Shown piece by piece: positions 51,456 through 61,150 of a stretch of 64,000 nucleotides of DNA. The notes beneath the pieces were generated by a model. That model made no database searches. It was not told the DNA's origin and saw only the letters and a list, made by a program, of their open reading frames with translations. The translations under genes and the position numbers were made by a program. Source of the DNA: Proteiniclasticum sp043951855 (GTDB lineage: Bacteria; Bacillota; Clostridia; Clostridiales; Clostridiaceae); the NCBI RefSeq assembly GCF_043951855.1, contig NZ_JBINJW010000005.1, forward strand, positions 1-64,000, in the 5' to 3' direction. Every line of letters begins with the position of its first letter. Position 1 is the stretch's first letter.

Positions 51456-52913
51456 ATGGGTAAAATTCTAAAGACAGCGTATACTTTTGACGACGTGCTG
51501 CTGGTGCCGAACAAGTCGGAGGTGCTCCCAAAGGATGTTTCTGTAAAGACCAGACTTACAAAGACCTTAATGCTCAACATTCCGCTGATGAGTGCAAGCA
51601 TGGATACGGTAACGGAATCCACCATGGCCATCGCCATGGCAAGAGAAGGTGGCATCGGCATCATCCATAAGAACATGTCCATAGAAGAACAGGCCCATGA
51701 GGTGGATATCGTCAAGAGACAGGAAAACGGCGTCATCGTGAATCCATTCCATCTGACTCCCGAAAACAGCGTGGCGGAAGCCAATGAACTGATGAAGCGT
51801 TACAGAATCAGTGGTGTGCCCATCACAACAGACGGCAAACTGGTTGGTATCGTGACCAACAGAGATCTGGTTTTTGAAACAGATTATGAGAAATCCATTT
51901 CTGAAGTGATGACCAGGGAAAATCTCATCACGGCGCTGGAAGGCACCACCATTGATGAGGCAAAGGAAATCCTGAAGACCCATAAGATCGAAAAGCTTCC
52001 TCTTGTTGACAAAGACAATAACCTGAAGGGACTCATCACCATCAAGGACATCGAGAAAACAAGACTGTTCCCCAATGCGGCCAAGGATTCCAGAGGAAGA
52101 CTTCTATGCGGAGCCGGAGTAGGCGTCACAGGAAACATGATGGAAAGAGTGAAGGCCCTTGTGGATGCAGGCGTGGATGTGGTGGTTCTGGATACCGCCC
52201 ATGGCCACTCCGAAGGGGTCATGGAAGGCGTAAGAAAGATCAAGGCGGCTTATCCTGAGCTTCAGGTCATTGCAGGAAACGTGGCAACCGCTCAAGGTGC
52301 ACGAGAACTGGCGGAAGCTGGAGCGGATGCAGTGAAGGTGGGCATCGGACCTGGTTCCATCTGCACCACACGAGTGGTATCCGGAGTGGGTGTGCCACAG
52401 CTCACAGCAGTCATGGACTGTGTGGAGGAGCTTGAAGGCATGAATGTGCCGGTCATTGCAGACGGAGGTATCAAGTACTCAGGTGACATCGTCAAAGCTC
52501 TTGCTGCAGGAGCAGGCGCAGCCATGCTGGGATCCATCCTGGCAGGATGTCATGAATCCCCCGGAGAAATGGAAATCTATCAGGGCAGAAACTACAAGGT
52601 CTATCGTGGGATGGGTTCTCTGACCTCCATGAACAAGGGGTCCAGTGACAGATACTTTCAGGAGAATGCCAAGAAGCTGGTTCCTGAGGGTGTAGAGGGA
52701 AGAGTCGCATACAAAGGACCTGTGGCAGATACCATCTTCCAGCTTGTAGGTGGAATCCGTTCCGGTATGGGATACCTGGGATCCAAGGATCTGGATACAT
52801 TAAACGAGACAGCCACTTTCGTGGTTCAGACAGCAAACGGCCTGAAGGAAAGTCATCCTCATGATATCTACATCACCAAAGAAGCACCAAACTACAGTAA
52901 TAAGGAAGCGTAG
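51456..52913 (+). CDS. guaB: IMP dehydrogenase
   Basis: A 485-residue enzyme converting IMP to XMP with NAD+, the first step to GMP. TIM barrel with catalytic Cys in GPGSICTTRVVSGVGVPQ (~300), two CBS domains inserted (~95-210) and the finger/flap region with GKRGMG-like YRGMGSL. GAAGGAGG precedes ATG 51456. Controlled by the guanine riboswitch; guaA follows by 8 bp. Confidence 0.98.
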   Translation: MGKILKTAYTFDDVLLVPNKSEVLPKDVSVKTRLTKTLMLNIPLMSASMDTVTESTMAIAMAREGGIGIIHKNMSIEEQAHEVDIVKRQENGVIVNPFHLTPENSVAEANELMKRYRISGVPITTDGKLVGIVTNRDLVFETDYEKSISEVMTRENLITALEGTTIDEAKEILKTHKIEKLPLVDKDNNLKGLITIKDIEKTRLFPNAAKDSRGRLLCGAGVGVTGNMMERVKALVDAGVDVVVLDTAHGHSEGVMEGVRKIKAAYPELQVIAGNVATAQGARELAEAGADAVKVGIGPGSICTTRVVSGVGVPQLTAVMDCVEELEGMNVPVIADGGIKYSGDIVKALAAGAGAAMLGSILAGCHESPGEMEIYQGRNYKVYRGMGSLTSMNKGSSDRYFQENAKKLVPEGVEGRVAYKGPVADTIFQLVGGIRSGMGYLGSKDLDTLNETATFVVQTANGLKESHPHDIYITKEAPNYSNKEA

Positions 52914-52921
52914 GAGAGAAT

Positions 52922-54454
52922 ATGGAAGAAAATATGATTCTTGTCATCGATTTTGGTGGTCAGTACAATCAGCTGATCACAAGAAGAGTCAGAGAAGCTG
53001 GCATCTACAGCGAACTGATTTCATCCAAGACCCCCATCTCTGAAATCAGAGAAAGAAATCCCATCGGAATCATTCTCACGGGAGGACCCAATTCCGTCTA
53101 TGATGAAAACTCCATGACCATTTCAGAGGAGATCTTCAATCTTGGTATTCCGGTTCTTGGCATCTGCTACGGACATCAGCTCATGACCCATAAGCTGGGT
53201 GGACAGGTGAAGACCGGTACCATCAAGGAATACGGAAAGACGGACATCGAGTTTGATGTGCAGAGCACACTGTTCCAGGGGCTGGATGAAAAGTCCACCG
53301 TATGGATGAGCCATCAGGATGAAGTGGTGGCTGTGCCTGAAGGCTTCAGCGTAGTGGCAACCACAAGAGACTGCAAGGTGGCTGCCATGGAGAACAATGA
53401 GAGAAAGCTCTATGGTCTTCAGTTCCATCCTGAAGTGAAGCACTCGGTGCTGGGAGAAGAGATTCTGTCGAACTTCATCCATAAAGCCTGTCAGGGCGAA
53501 AGAACCTGGGAGATGAAGGACTTCGGAGAGCAGAAGATCGAAGAGATCAGAAAAGTGGCCAACGGAAAGAAAGTGCTGTGCGCTCTTTCCGGCGGGGTGG
53601 ACTCCTCTGTGGCAGCAGTGCTTGTGCATAAAGCCATCGGAGATGATCTCACCTGTATTTTCGTGGACCATGGTCTTCTGAGAAAGAATGAGGGAGACGA
53701 TGTGGAGAGAATCTTCAGAGAGCGTTTCAAGATGAATCTTATCCGTGTCAATGCCAAGGACAGATTCCTTGGAAAGCTCAAAGGGGTGGAAGACCCTGAG
53801 AGAAAGCGTAAGATCATCGGCGAGGAATTCATCAGAGTATTTGAGGAAGAATCCAATAAACTTGGAAAGATCGATTATCTGGTTCAGGGAACCATTTATC
53901 CTGATGTGGTGGAGTCCGGTACAGACACTTCACAGGTGATCAAGAGTCACCATAATGTGGGGGGGCTTCCAGAGGATATCGAATTTGAGCTCATAGAGCC
54001 TCTAAGAGAGCTTTTCAAAGATGAGGTAAGAGTACTTGGAGAAGAGCTTGGCATACCTCATGACCTGGTCTACAGGCAGCCATTCCCTGGTCCTGGTCTT
54101 GGGATCAGAGTTCTGGGAGAAGTGACGGAAGAAAAGCTTGAAATTGTCAGAGAAGCGGACCATATCTTCAGAGAGGAGATTGCAAAGCACAATCTGGATG
54201 AAACCATCTGGCAGTATTTTGCAGCACTTCCTAACGTAAGAAGCGTAGGGGTCATGGGAGATGGCAGAACCTATTCTCATCTAATTGCGCTGCGTGCTGT
54301 GAACTCCACGGATGGCATGACTTCCGAATGGTCCAGAATACCTTATGAGGTCCTGGACATCGTTTCAAGAAGAATCGTCAATGAAGTGCCTGGGGTCAAT
54401 AGAATCGTGTATGACATAACCAGCAAGCCACCCTCAACTATTGAGTGGGAATAG
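52922..54454 (+). CDS. guaA: GMP synthase (glutamine-hydrolysing)
   Basis: A 510-residue enzyme aminating XMP to GMP. N-terminal amidotransferase with Cys in LGICYGHQ (~80) and His/Glu in QFHPEV, ATP-pyrophosphatase with SGGVDSSVAA (~225) and C-terminal dimer domain ending SKPPSTIEWE. GTAGGAGAG precedes the ATG. Operon with guaB. Confidence 0.98.
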   Translation: MEENMILVIDFGGQYNQLITRRVREAGIYSELISSKTPISEIRERNPIGIILTGGPNSVYDENSMTISEEIFNLGIPVLGICYGHQLMTHKLGGQVKTGTIKEYGKTDIEFDVQSTLFQGLDEKSTVWMSHQDEVVAVPEGFSVVATTRDCKVAAMENNERKLYGLQFHPEVKHSVLGEEILSNFIHKACQGERTWEMKDFGEQKIEEIRKVANGKKVLCALSGGVDSSVAAVLVHKAIGDDLTCIFVDHGLLRKNEGDDVERIFRERFKMNLIRVNAKDRFLGKLKGVEDPERKRKIIGEEFIRVFEEESNKLGKIDYLVQGTIYPDVVESGTDTSQVIKSHHNVGGLPEDIEFELIEPLRELFKDEVRVLGEELGIPHDLVYRQPFPGPGLGIRVLGEVTEEKLEIVREADHIFREEIAKHNLDETIWQYFAALPNVRSVGVMGDGRTYSHLIALRAVNSTDGMTSEWSRIPYEVLDIVSRRIVNEVPGVNRIVYDITSKPPSTIEWE

Positions 54455-54462
54455 TAAACTAG

Positions 54463-54499
54463 AAGCGTCAAACCCTTGTGTTTAAAGGGTTTGACGCTT
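54463..54499 (+). terminator. Terminator of guaBA
   Basis: Perfect 15-bp stem AAGCGTCAAACCCTT/AAGGGTTTGACGCTT. Confidence 0.88.
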
Positions 54500-54725
54500 T
54501 ATTAATCTATATTAATATTGATTTGATATTAAAATAGAAAATATTTCATACTTAACTGAGATTCATTATTGGTTATAGTGGAGATTTTATGAAGTATTCT
54601 TTTTTTTGTTTATATATTAGAATATCTGAATCATAAAATTTATATCCCTTATTTTCTAATGTTATTATTTTAGTATGATATAATAGTATAAATTAATATT
54701 AAATTGATGAAAGGCGGTATTATTT

Positions 54726-55640
54726 ATGTATTTAAACCAGTCAAGTATTCGTACAACAAAACAACTGCTTAATGACATTGAAGAAAATCAAAAATTTTTT
54801 CTAGGTGTTTGTTTAAAAGAAGAAACGTTAGAAATTATAGAACGAAAACTTAATTTTGCTGATATACGCGAAGGGCAGATGATATTTCCAAACCCCTTTA
54901 ATGGTATTATGTCGGAAAGAAATGCTATAGGAGAATTTATTCCTCAAAAAAGCAAACCCAAAGAAACTGCATATAGATCTCAATCTTGGGAAACTAAAGA
55001 TTGGGGAGGATATACTCATTCGGGAACATCATATGTTCCATATAAGAGATATCCAAGATTATTTATTGAACCTAAGGAGTTTAAATATGTTGTTATTTCC
55101 GATGAAGAAGGCAGGCAGTATTTTATATTGAGTCAGGAATTCGAAAATAATGAAGATAATAATAAAAATATACTATTTGGAGCTAATTTAACATTGGAAA
55201 TTTTCAATGAAGTGGGTACATTTATCATGGATTCAAATCAAAAAGTTATTAATACGAGTTCATTTGAAATAGTAAATTGGGAAATCATTCCAAAAGGAGA
55301 GCAAATTTGGGAATCTTTCAACAATAAAACTATAGAAAATCTTTCTAATAGCGAACAGATATTAATCCAAGAAAGATTTGATTATATTTACTCATTTAAA
55401 CCAGACTCTGTCCGTCAAGGTATTGGTGGTTATACTGGATATTTAATTTTTGAGTTTAAGGATAAGAATCTCTTTATTTTTGATTCGATATTATATGGTG
55501 ATGCTATGTATATTTTTAAAGATGATTGGGTTAATGTTTCTAAATTGACTAAAAGAGAGATTGTTCAAAATAATCTCGCTGAGGAAAGAATAATTCATAA
55601 TGAGTACTGGAAACATAAATTAAATAGGCATCTTAAATAA
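54726..55640 (+). CDS. AT-rich gene of unknown function, probably acquired
   Basis: A 304-residue soluble protein that I do not recognise. It is rich in Asn, Ile, Lys and Glu, with a Trp/Tyr-rich stretch TKDWGGYTHSGTSYVPYKRY (~100) and a later QGIGGYTGYLIF. Codon use (ATA, TTA, AAA, AAT) and base composition differ sharply from flanking genes. Upstream AAAGGCGG is a fair ribosome site. No phage or transposon gene is adjacent. It may be cargo such as a defence gene, but nothing in it proves that. Confidence 0.65.
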   Translation: MYLNQSSIRTTKQLLNDIEENQKFFLGVCLKEETLEIIERKLNFADIREGQMIFPNPFNGIMSERNAIGEFIPQKSKPKETAYRSQSWETKDWGGYTHSGTSYVPYKRYPRLFIEPKEFKYVVISDEEGRQYFILSQEFENNEDNNKNILFGANLTLEIFNEVGTFIMDSNQKVINTSSFEIVNWEIIPKGEQIWESFNNKTIENLSNSEQILIQERFDYIYSFKPDSVRQGIGGYTGYLIFEFKDKNLFIFDSILYGDAMYIFKDDWVNVSKLTKREIVQNNLAEERIIHNEYWKHKLNRHLK

Positions 55641-55859
55641 CATAGAAACTAATATTTAGTGGTTTCAGGGGTTGCTTTATCAACAGTTACCAGTAGCTGA
55701 ATCAGTTTTATCACGATGATAAAAAGTTACACAAGGCTGGAATTACCCCATCAGGCAGATTCTGTGCAATGGAACAGATTGAAATATATTGAATCACAGC
55801 TGGAAACATTATACAGTACAAGGGAAGGGTATAATAAGAGAATGAAATGAGGCGAATGA

Positions 55860-56642
55860 ATGTTAACTATTGAAAACACTAAAAAACTGACTGGTGTGAC
55901 TATTTCAGGGACCCACGATGATTTATATGAACTGTATCATGCAATCGAAAATGTATTGGGTCCTGAAGATCAGGGAGACCTGACATCGCTCAGGATTCTA
56001 GCTGTATGCTATGATCTGAGACATTGCTTCATGGGGGATCGGGATATTGAGTTTGTCGATAACGGATATGATGAAGAGCTTCAGAAATATTTCGGAGAGA
56101 AGCATCCTGGCACCAATGTGCATTTTAGTGTGGATATCCTGTGGCTGGATGTCATGTTTGCAGCTTTGGCACTGGATGATGCTATAAAACGGTATGCAAA
56201 TGATCGCACATTCAATCTGATGATGAAAAATGCAGGGATGGAAGAAGATCAGAAGCAGTACTATTTCATGACAAGGTACGAGGATATCGCTCTGGTCAGA
56301 CTATTTCAGGAAAAAGTATGGAAAGCTTTCCGGGATGCAACAGGAGAGGCAGCCTTCAAGAGACTGTATAAGAAAGCGAAAGAAACAGAATGCTATAATT
56401 CTTCTTTCAGATATTCAGGGTTCTGTGCTCATTATATCGATGAGCTCCAGATGAAGTATCTCTACGCCGAGCCGGAGAAACGGAAAAAACTTCTGGCAAC
56501 CCTCGTGAGAAAAATGATTGTTCTTGGAGAAGATTACTATCAGCTGCATCATGAAGTTTCCTCCTACGCTTTGGAGAATGGTGTCGATCCATCACAAGTA
56601 AGATTGAAGGGCGTAGACTACCCGGAACATCTGGAATGGTAA
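55860..56642 (+). CDS. DUF6904-like conserved protein
   Basis: 260 residues. The start MLTIENTKKLTGVTISGTHDDLYEL and VCYDLRHCFMGDRDIEFVDNG recall the DUF6904 family as remembered (not verified). It is all-alpha looking and soluble with no catalytic motif I can identify. AATGAGGCG precedes the ATG. Base use is intermediate between the AT-rich gene upstream and the core genome. Often found in accessory regions. Confidence 0.6.
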   Translation: MLTIENTKKLTGVTISGTHDDLYELYHAIENVLGPEDQGDLTSLRILAVCYDLRHCFMGDRDIEFVDNGYDEELQKYFGEKHPGTNVHFSVDILWLDVMFAALALDDAIKRYANDRTFNLMMKNAGMEEDQKQYYFMTRYEDIALVRLFQEKVWKAFRDATGEAAFKRLYKKAKETECYNSSFRYSGFCAHYIDELQMKYLYAEPEKRKKLLATLVRKMIVLGEDYYQLHHEVSSYALENGVDPSQVRLKGVDYPEHLEW

Positions 56643-56728
56643 ATGTTTGTTGGTTCTGATTAAAATTGGAATTGAAGCATATATTTCATTCAATAATTTC
56701 TTTCGCTGTTTTCTGAGCATAGGTATAG

Positions 56729-56762
56729 AAAAGAGAGTCGCATTTCTGCAACTCTCTTTTTA
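56729..56762 (+). terminator. Terminator after DUF6904-like gene
   Basis: AAAGAGAGT/ACTCTCTTT stem with inner GCA/TGC pairing and TTTTT tail; it also faces the convergent flotillin gene. Confidence 0.8.
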
Positions 56763-56818
56763 TGAGCGTTTTATTCTTTTATAACTGAGAATATAGAATC
56801 TCCTTCTAATGGATCCTT

Positions 56819-58303
56819 CTATTCAGCCTTATTTTCATCGAGTTCGTTGTCCTTGATCACAAGGCCTGATGTTTCTTTCAGTTTATTCAGTGTATCCTCA
56901 CCAAGCTCTTTTGTGCTCATCTTGCTGCCGAGATTGCCACCTAGGAATCCTGCTAGCATGGACCTTACATCAAAGCCCAGACCATCAGATAGTCCGGTGG
57001 TGACCTGCGTGGTGGCTTTCGTGATGTCTTCCACCATCTTAGCGGTGTTTCCTGAACCGTACATGGTGATGCTGTCCACATTATTCAGTGGGCTTGCAAC
57101 ATTCTTTGCGATTTCAGGTAGAACATCAAAGAACATTTCAAGAATTGCGGCTTCCTTCATTTTAGCCATGGCTACAGCTTTCTTGTCGATACCTTCCGCT
57201 TCAGCCAGTCCCTTGGCCTTGATACCTTCGGCTTCAGCCAGGTTGATGGCTTTGATACCGATGGCTTCTTCTTCTCTTGCGACTCTGTCCGCCTTCGCTT
57301 TTTCGATCTCGGCTTTCGCCTTGTTCGTTGTTTCATAAAGCTCAGCGTCGGCGATCTTTCCTCTGGCGTAGCTTTCCGCTTCAGCCTTCTTCTTGATCTG
57401 TGCATCTAGTCTCTGCTCTTCGATTCGTACTTCTCTTTCCTGAAGTTCGATCTCCTTTTCCTGTCTTGCCAGGTTCGCATTGGCGGATGCGATCTCTATG
57501 AGTTTTCGCTGGTTCTCTTTCTGAATTCCATAAGCTGCATCTGCTTCCGCTTTCTTGGTATCCGCGCTTTGCTTCAGTTCCGCGATTTTGATATCCAGTT
57601 CATGCTGCTTCTCAGCAATCTCCTGCATGGATTTCACTTCTTCATCGTTGGACTGCTTGTTGGCTTTCGCCTGAGCGATTTTCACATCTCTTTCTGATTC
57701 GGCTCTGACAATGGAAGCATCTCTTTTGATTCTGGCGGTGTTCTCCACACCCAGATCCGCGATGATGCCGTTTTCGTCCCAGAAGTTCTGCACATTGAAG
57801 GATACGATTTCGATGCCCATCTTCTGCATGTCCGGTACAGCATTCTTCTGCACCTTGTCGGCAAAGGCCTGTCTGTCGGAAATCATGTCACGAAGGGTCA
57901 TGGTACCGATGATTTCTCTGATGTTACCCTCCAGCACATCCATGACCATATTCATGATGTAATCTTCGTTCTTGTTCAGGAAGTTCTGTGAAGCCAGCTT
58001 CACCAGTTCCGGATCGTCTGAAATTTTGGCGACTACAACGGAATCCACTGAAACATCGATGAATTCATTTGTAGGTACAGGTTTTTCGGTTTTGACATCA
58101 ATCTTCACTACCTGCAGCGTCAGTCTGTCCTTTCTTTCCAGAAACGGGAATTTGATTGTGGCTCTCCCAGTGATATATTTCGGATTTCTCTTATAACCCG
58201 AGATGATGATCATCTCGTCGGTACTGGCTTTCACGTAGCCTGTCATCATAATTATGATGAGTATAATGGCTGCTATGATACCAGCGATGAGTTCGAACGG
58301 CAT
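56819..58303 (-). CDS. Flotillin-like SPFH membrane protein (YqiK/FloT type)
   Basis: 494 residues. An N-terminal membrane hairpin/anchor (~1-22), SPFH/band 7 domain (~25-200, with NFWDENGIIADLGV), a long Ala/Glu/Lys-rich coiled coil (~200-390) and a C-terminal domain (ISKATT-like, glycine-rich). Flotillins scaffold membrane microdomains. ATG 58303 has AAAGGAG; a TTG at 58312 is too close to it. No NfeD partner gene is adjacent. Confidence 0.9.
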   Translation of the reverse strand: MPFELIAGIIAAIILIIIMMTGYVKASTDEMIIISGYKRNPKYITGRATIKFPFLERKDRLTLQVVKIDVKTEKPVPTNEFIDVSVDSVVVAKISDDPELVKLASQNFLNKNEDYIMNMVMDVLEGNIREIIGTMTLRDMISDRQAFADKVQKNAVPDMQKMGIEIVSFNVQNFWDENGIIADLGVENTARIKRDASIVRAESERDVKIAQAKANKQSNDEEVKSMQEIAEKQHELDIKIAELKQSADTKKAEADAAYGIQKENQRKLIEIASANANLARQEKEIELQEREVRIEEQRLDAQIKKKAEAESYARGKIADAELYETTNKAKAEIEKAKADRVAREEEAIGIKAINLAEAEGIKAKGLAEAEGIDKKAVAMAKMKEAAILEMFFDVLPEIAKNVASPLNNVDSITMYGSGNTAKMVEDITKATTQVTTGLSDGLGFDVRSMLAGFLGGNLGSKMSTKELGEDTLNKLKETSGLVIKDNELDENKAE

Positions 58304-58377
58304 GTACAACACTCCTTTGATATTTTATATTTATATCAAATGCAATGGATAATCACATTTTCAATACTGAAGTCATA

Positions 58378-58414
58378 AAACCAAGTCAATATTCATGAGA
58401 TACTGACTTGGTTT
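58378..58414 (-). terminator. Probable terminator between GNAT and flotillin genes
   Basis: 11-bp perfect arms AAACCAAGTCA/TGACTTGGTTT. The ~355-bp gap 58304-58659 holds nothing else recognised. Confidence 0.55.
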
Positions 58415-58659
58415 AGTTTATCTTTTCTAGAATCATATTTAATATTTCATAAATATTTTTATCAGAACATTGTTTATATTATATCAAGATTATCATATAG
58501 ATACAATCTTTTGAGTCATTTACAAGGTATAGTAATTCTATTTTATTTTGATGCTTTACCGGAGCCATCCTTGAAACAGAGTGTCTGAACAGTGCCATGC
58601 ATTGAGGCGCTGGCCGGCATCGTAATTGAAGATAAGAGGAAATCTGAATGGAAGAACCA

Positions 58660-59544
58660 CTACCATTTCTTTTCCCAAAACTCACGCTTTGCGACAGTTT
58701 CAAAGCCCATCGCATGGTAGAACTCCCTGTTCCCGCCAAAGCAGTAGGTGGCTCCATATTTCACTGTCTTTTTCATGGCTTCCGTGAGGGCGATGGACGC
58801 CAGTCCCATTCTTCTGTATTTCGGGTCCGTGGCAAGAGGTTCGAGATAGGCGAAGTCATTGACTCCGTCCACCCACATACCTGCATAGCAAGCATATTCG
58901 CCATTGGGTGCCTTGACGATGGTAGTGAGTTCCTTGCTGAAATGAGGACCGCTCTGCATGATTCTGCGGCCATCCAGATCATCATCAGGCTCGTCACCAT
59001 GGTTGAATCCTTTCCAGAGCACATCGTTTATTTTTCTGAAGTCATTTTCCTCTTCCAGTGTAACCAGTGTGAAACCCTCAGGTAATGGGTTTTCTCGGAA
59101 TCCTTTGGCATAGTCGAAAACCGTGATTTCTTCCTCATACTTTTTCTCATAGCCTCTTTGGCTGAGATCATGGAGCAGATCCTTTTCGTAGTCGAAGACG
59201 AAAACGGCCAGGGTCCTGCTGCCATCCTCGTTCACCTTGCAGAGTTCCTCTTCCGCATAATCAAGGAGCGCCGGTTTGAGGTGCTGGAGATCCGGCCTTG
59301 TCATGAGAAGCGCTTCGCCTAGGTTCATTTCATAGCAGGCGACCGCAGCGATTCCATCAGCGTCTTCCCAGAGACCGAATCGATGGGTCAGTTTATGTTC
59401 AAAATAGGGATGTGTGTGCGCATACTCGAAGTATGGCTGGGGTACAATGCCGTTTAGCATAGATCTGCCGAAGTTCTTTCGAAGAAACCGGCTGACGGGT
59501 TCAAAATCTGAGAGCAGTCTGTAGTTTCGAAAAATCAGGGACAT
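58660..59544 (-). CDS. GNAT family acetyltransferase (two-domain)
   Basis: 294 residues. The C-terminal half holds the GNAT core: FAYLEPLATDPKYRRMGLASIALTEAM (Q/RxxG signature RRMGLA, ~245) and the final FGGNREFYHAMGFE. The N-terminal half appears to be a degenerate second GNAT module. Substrate unknown. ATG 59544 has AAGGAG upstream; an in-frame GTG at 59553 is possible. Confidence 0.85.
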   Translation of the reverse strand: MSLIFRNYRLLSDFEPVSRFLRKNFGRSMLNGIVPQPYFEYAHTHPYFEHKLTHRFGLWEDADGIAAVACYEMNLGEALLMTRPDLQHLKPALLDYAEEELCKVNEDGSRTLAVFVFDYEKDLLHDLSQRGYEKKYEEEITVFDYAKGFRENPLPEGFTLVTLEEENDFRKINDVLWKGFNHGDEPDDDLDGRRIMQSGPHFSKELTTIVKAPNGEYACYAGMWVDGVNDFAYLEPLATDPKYRRMGLASIALTEAMKKTVKYGATYCFGGNREFYHAMGFETVAKREFWEKKW

Positions 59545-59774
59545 GAATATCACACTCCTTTTATATGATATTATTATATATCTATATTCAGAAAAATGTA
59601 TTGTTTTATCTCACAGAATACATATTTCTCATGAAGTGTTCCATCGAAGCATCGAAATACGTGATGGGCATCAGAAACTGCAGAGAATTATTGTTTGGAT
59701 TATGAAGTGAAACTATACTATACATGCTCGAATGATATATAATGATTCTGTAGATACTGATTGGGGGGATAGAC

Positions 59775-60008
59775 ATGAAAAAACACAGGAAGAAAATGGT
59801 CGCACCAGTCGTGATTACGGTTCTCGTGATCTGTTATTTCATCTTCTATATGTGGATGGGCTGGTCTACCAGAGAAGAAATACCCTTACTTCTGAAGATA
59901 CTGCTGCTGCTTGTTCCTGCGGGGTTCATTGGGCTGATCTCATATATGCTGCTGGAAAGAATTCGTGAAATTAAAGGGGGAGAAGAAGATGATCTTAGTA
60001 AATACTGA
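59775..60008 (+). CDS. Small two-helix membrane protein
   Basis: A 77-residue protein with helices at ~9-30 (VAPVVITVLVICYFIFYMWM) and ~38-60 (LLKILLLLVPAGFIGLISYMLL), then a charged tail GGEEDDLSKY. GGGGGG precedes the ATG. Its end overlaps the YbjQ-family gene by 20 bp, so the two are co-translated partners. Confidence 0.75.
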   Translation: MKKHRKKMVAPVVITVLVICYFIFYMWMGWSTREEIPLLLKILLLLVPAGFIGLISYMLLERIREIKGGEEDDLSKY

Positions 60009-60300
60009 CTACATAACCGGAAAAGAACTGGAGATGCTCGGCATCGTAAAAGGAAGCACCATTCAGTCGAAAAACCTGGGCAGAGATATTTCTCAAGGTT
60101 TTAAGACCCTAGTTGGTGGAGAACTGAAGGCATACAATGAAATGATGAATGACGCCAGGGCTCTGGCTACCAAGAGAATGGTGGAAGAAGCGACGGAGCT
60201 GGGTGCAGATGCTGTGGTGAATATCAGGTATTCCTCTGCTGCAGTCATGACAGGGGCAGCTGAAGTCATAGCCTATGGAACAGCTGTGAAATTCAGATAG
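59989..60300 (+). CDS. YbjQ family (heavy-metal-binding-like, PF01906) protein
   Basis: A 103-residue protein: MILVNTDYITGKELEMLGIV, KGSTIQSKNLGRDISQGF, LGADAVVNIRYSSA and IAYGTAV are the family's conserved blocks. YbjQ proteins form pentamers of unknown function, formerly annotated as metal-binding. ATG 59989 follows AAGGGGG within the overlapping membrane-protein gene, suggesting a membrane-linked complex. Confidence 0.9.
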   Translation: MILVNTDYITGKELEMLGIVKGSTIQSKNLGRDISQGFKTLVGGELKAYNEMMNDARALATKRMVEEATELGADAVVNIRYSSAAVMTGAAEVIAYGTAVKFR

Positions 60301-60463
60301 CTGAAGCTCATCATTGGATCTTTCGTACGGATGAATACTCTGATTATCATGGTGGGAGGTTTCATGAAGTGTTCACTTCATTTACATTGCAAGAGAAAAG
60401 TTCTCCGTGCTATGATGATAAAAAATCCATAGCGTAGTGGATTTCGGAAGGAGAGGAGCACAG

Positions 60464-60934
60464 ATGAATGAAAAATGGACCATAAGTCTTGCCTATGGTT
60501 CCAATCTGAATGTGGATGATATGAAAAAGAGATGTCCGGATGCTGAAATCATAGGAAGTGGCACTCTTTATGGATATCGTCTTCTCTTTAAGGGAGAAGA
60601 GAAAAATGCTTTTCTGACCATTGAAAAGAAAGAAGGCTCCACTGTTCCGGTGGGCCTCTGGAGACTCACTCCCGAGGATGAAGTCTCTTTGGATGAATAT
60701 GAAGAGTATCCTCTCATGTATGATAAGGTGGACCTGCCGGTGAAGATGGCGGATGGGGAAGTGATGCACGCCATGGCCTATGTCATGAGAAAGGAATATG
60801 AGGACAACCGTGAATATAATCTGCCCAGCAGTGACTATCTGCAGACTGTCATTGAAGGCTACAGAAATTTCGGTTTTGACGTGGTTGATCTGCTGGAGGC
60901 CCTTGAAAAGAGCATCCGGAATCTTGAGATCTGA
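60464..60934 (+). CDS. Gamma-glutamylcyclotransferase-like protein
   Basis: A 156-residue protein with the GGCT fold motif LAYGSNLNVDDM near the start (YGSNL binds the gamma-glutamyl group) and the acidic strand EDEVSLDEYEEYP carrying the catalytic Glu. Likely cyclises gamma-glutamyl peptides or amines to 5-oxoproline. AAGGAGAGG precedes ATG 60464. Confidence 0.85.
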   Translation: MNEKWTISLAYGSNLNVDDMKKRCPDAEIIGSGTLYGYRLLFKGEEKNAFLTIEKKEGSTVPVGLWRLTPEDEVSLDEYEEYPLMYDKVDLPVKMADGEVMHAMAYVMRKEYEDNREYNLPSSDYLQTVIEGYRNFGFDVVDLLEALEKSIRNLEI

Positions 60935-61022
60935 TAGATCAACCTCTGCTGTCAGTTAGCACAACTAAGTAGTGAACGGATCTCGGTATAGCGGTTACTT
61001 GGCCAAGATGATATGGAACTGA

Positions 61023-61040
61023 ATTTCAAATGATTGAAAT
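61023..61040. promoter_or_regulatory. ATTTCA/TGAAAT inverted repeat upstream of TRAP operon 2
   Basis: ATTTCA, N6, TGAAAT. Similar half-sites occur upstream of TRAP operon 1; a candidate RpiR-type site, although it precedes the terminator at 61056. Confidence 0.35.
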
Positions 61041-61055
61041 GTAATAACGTGTTGA

Positions 61056-61098
61056 TGATCCTGGGATGTCTTTTTGAAAGATATTCCAGGATCATTTT
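61056..61098 (+). terminator. Terminator after GGCT gene
   Basis: TGATCCTGG/CCAGGATCA stem, extended by further imperfect pairing, with TTTT tail. Confidence 0.8.
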
Positions 61099-61150
61099 AA
61101 TGTCTCAAAAATCAAATTGGTAAAATTCTATCAAGATGACAAAGATGCTA

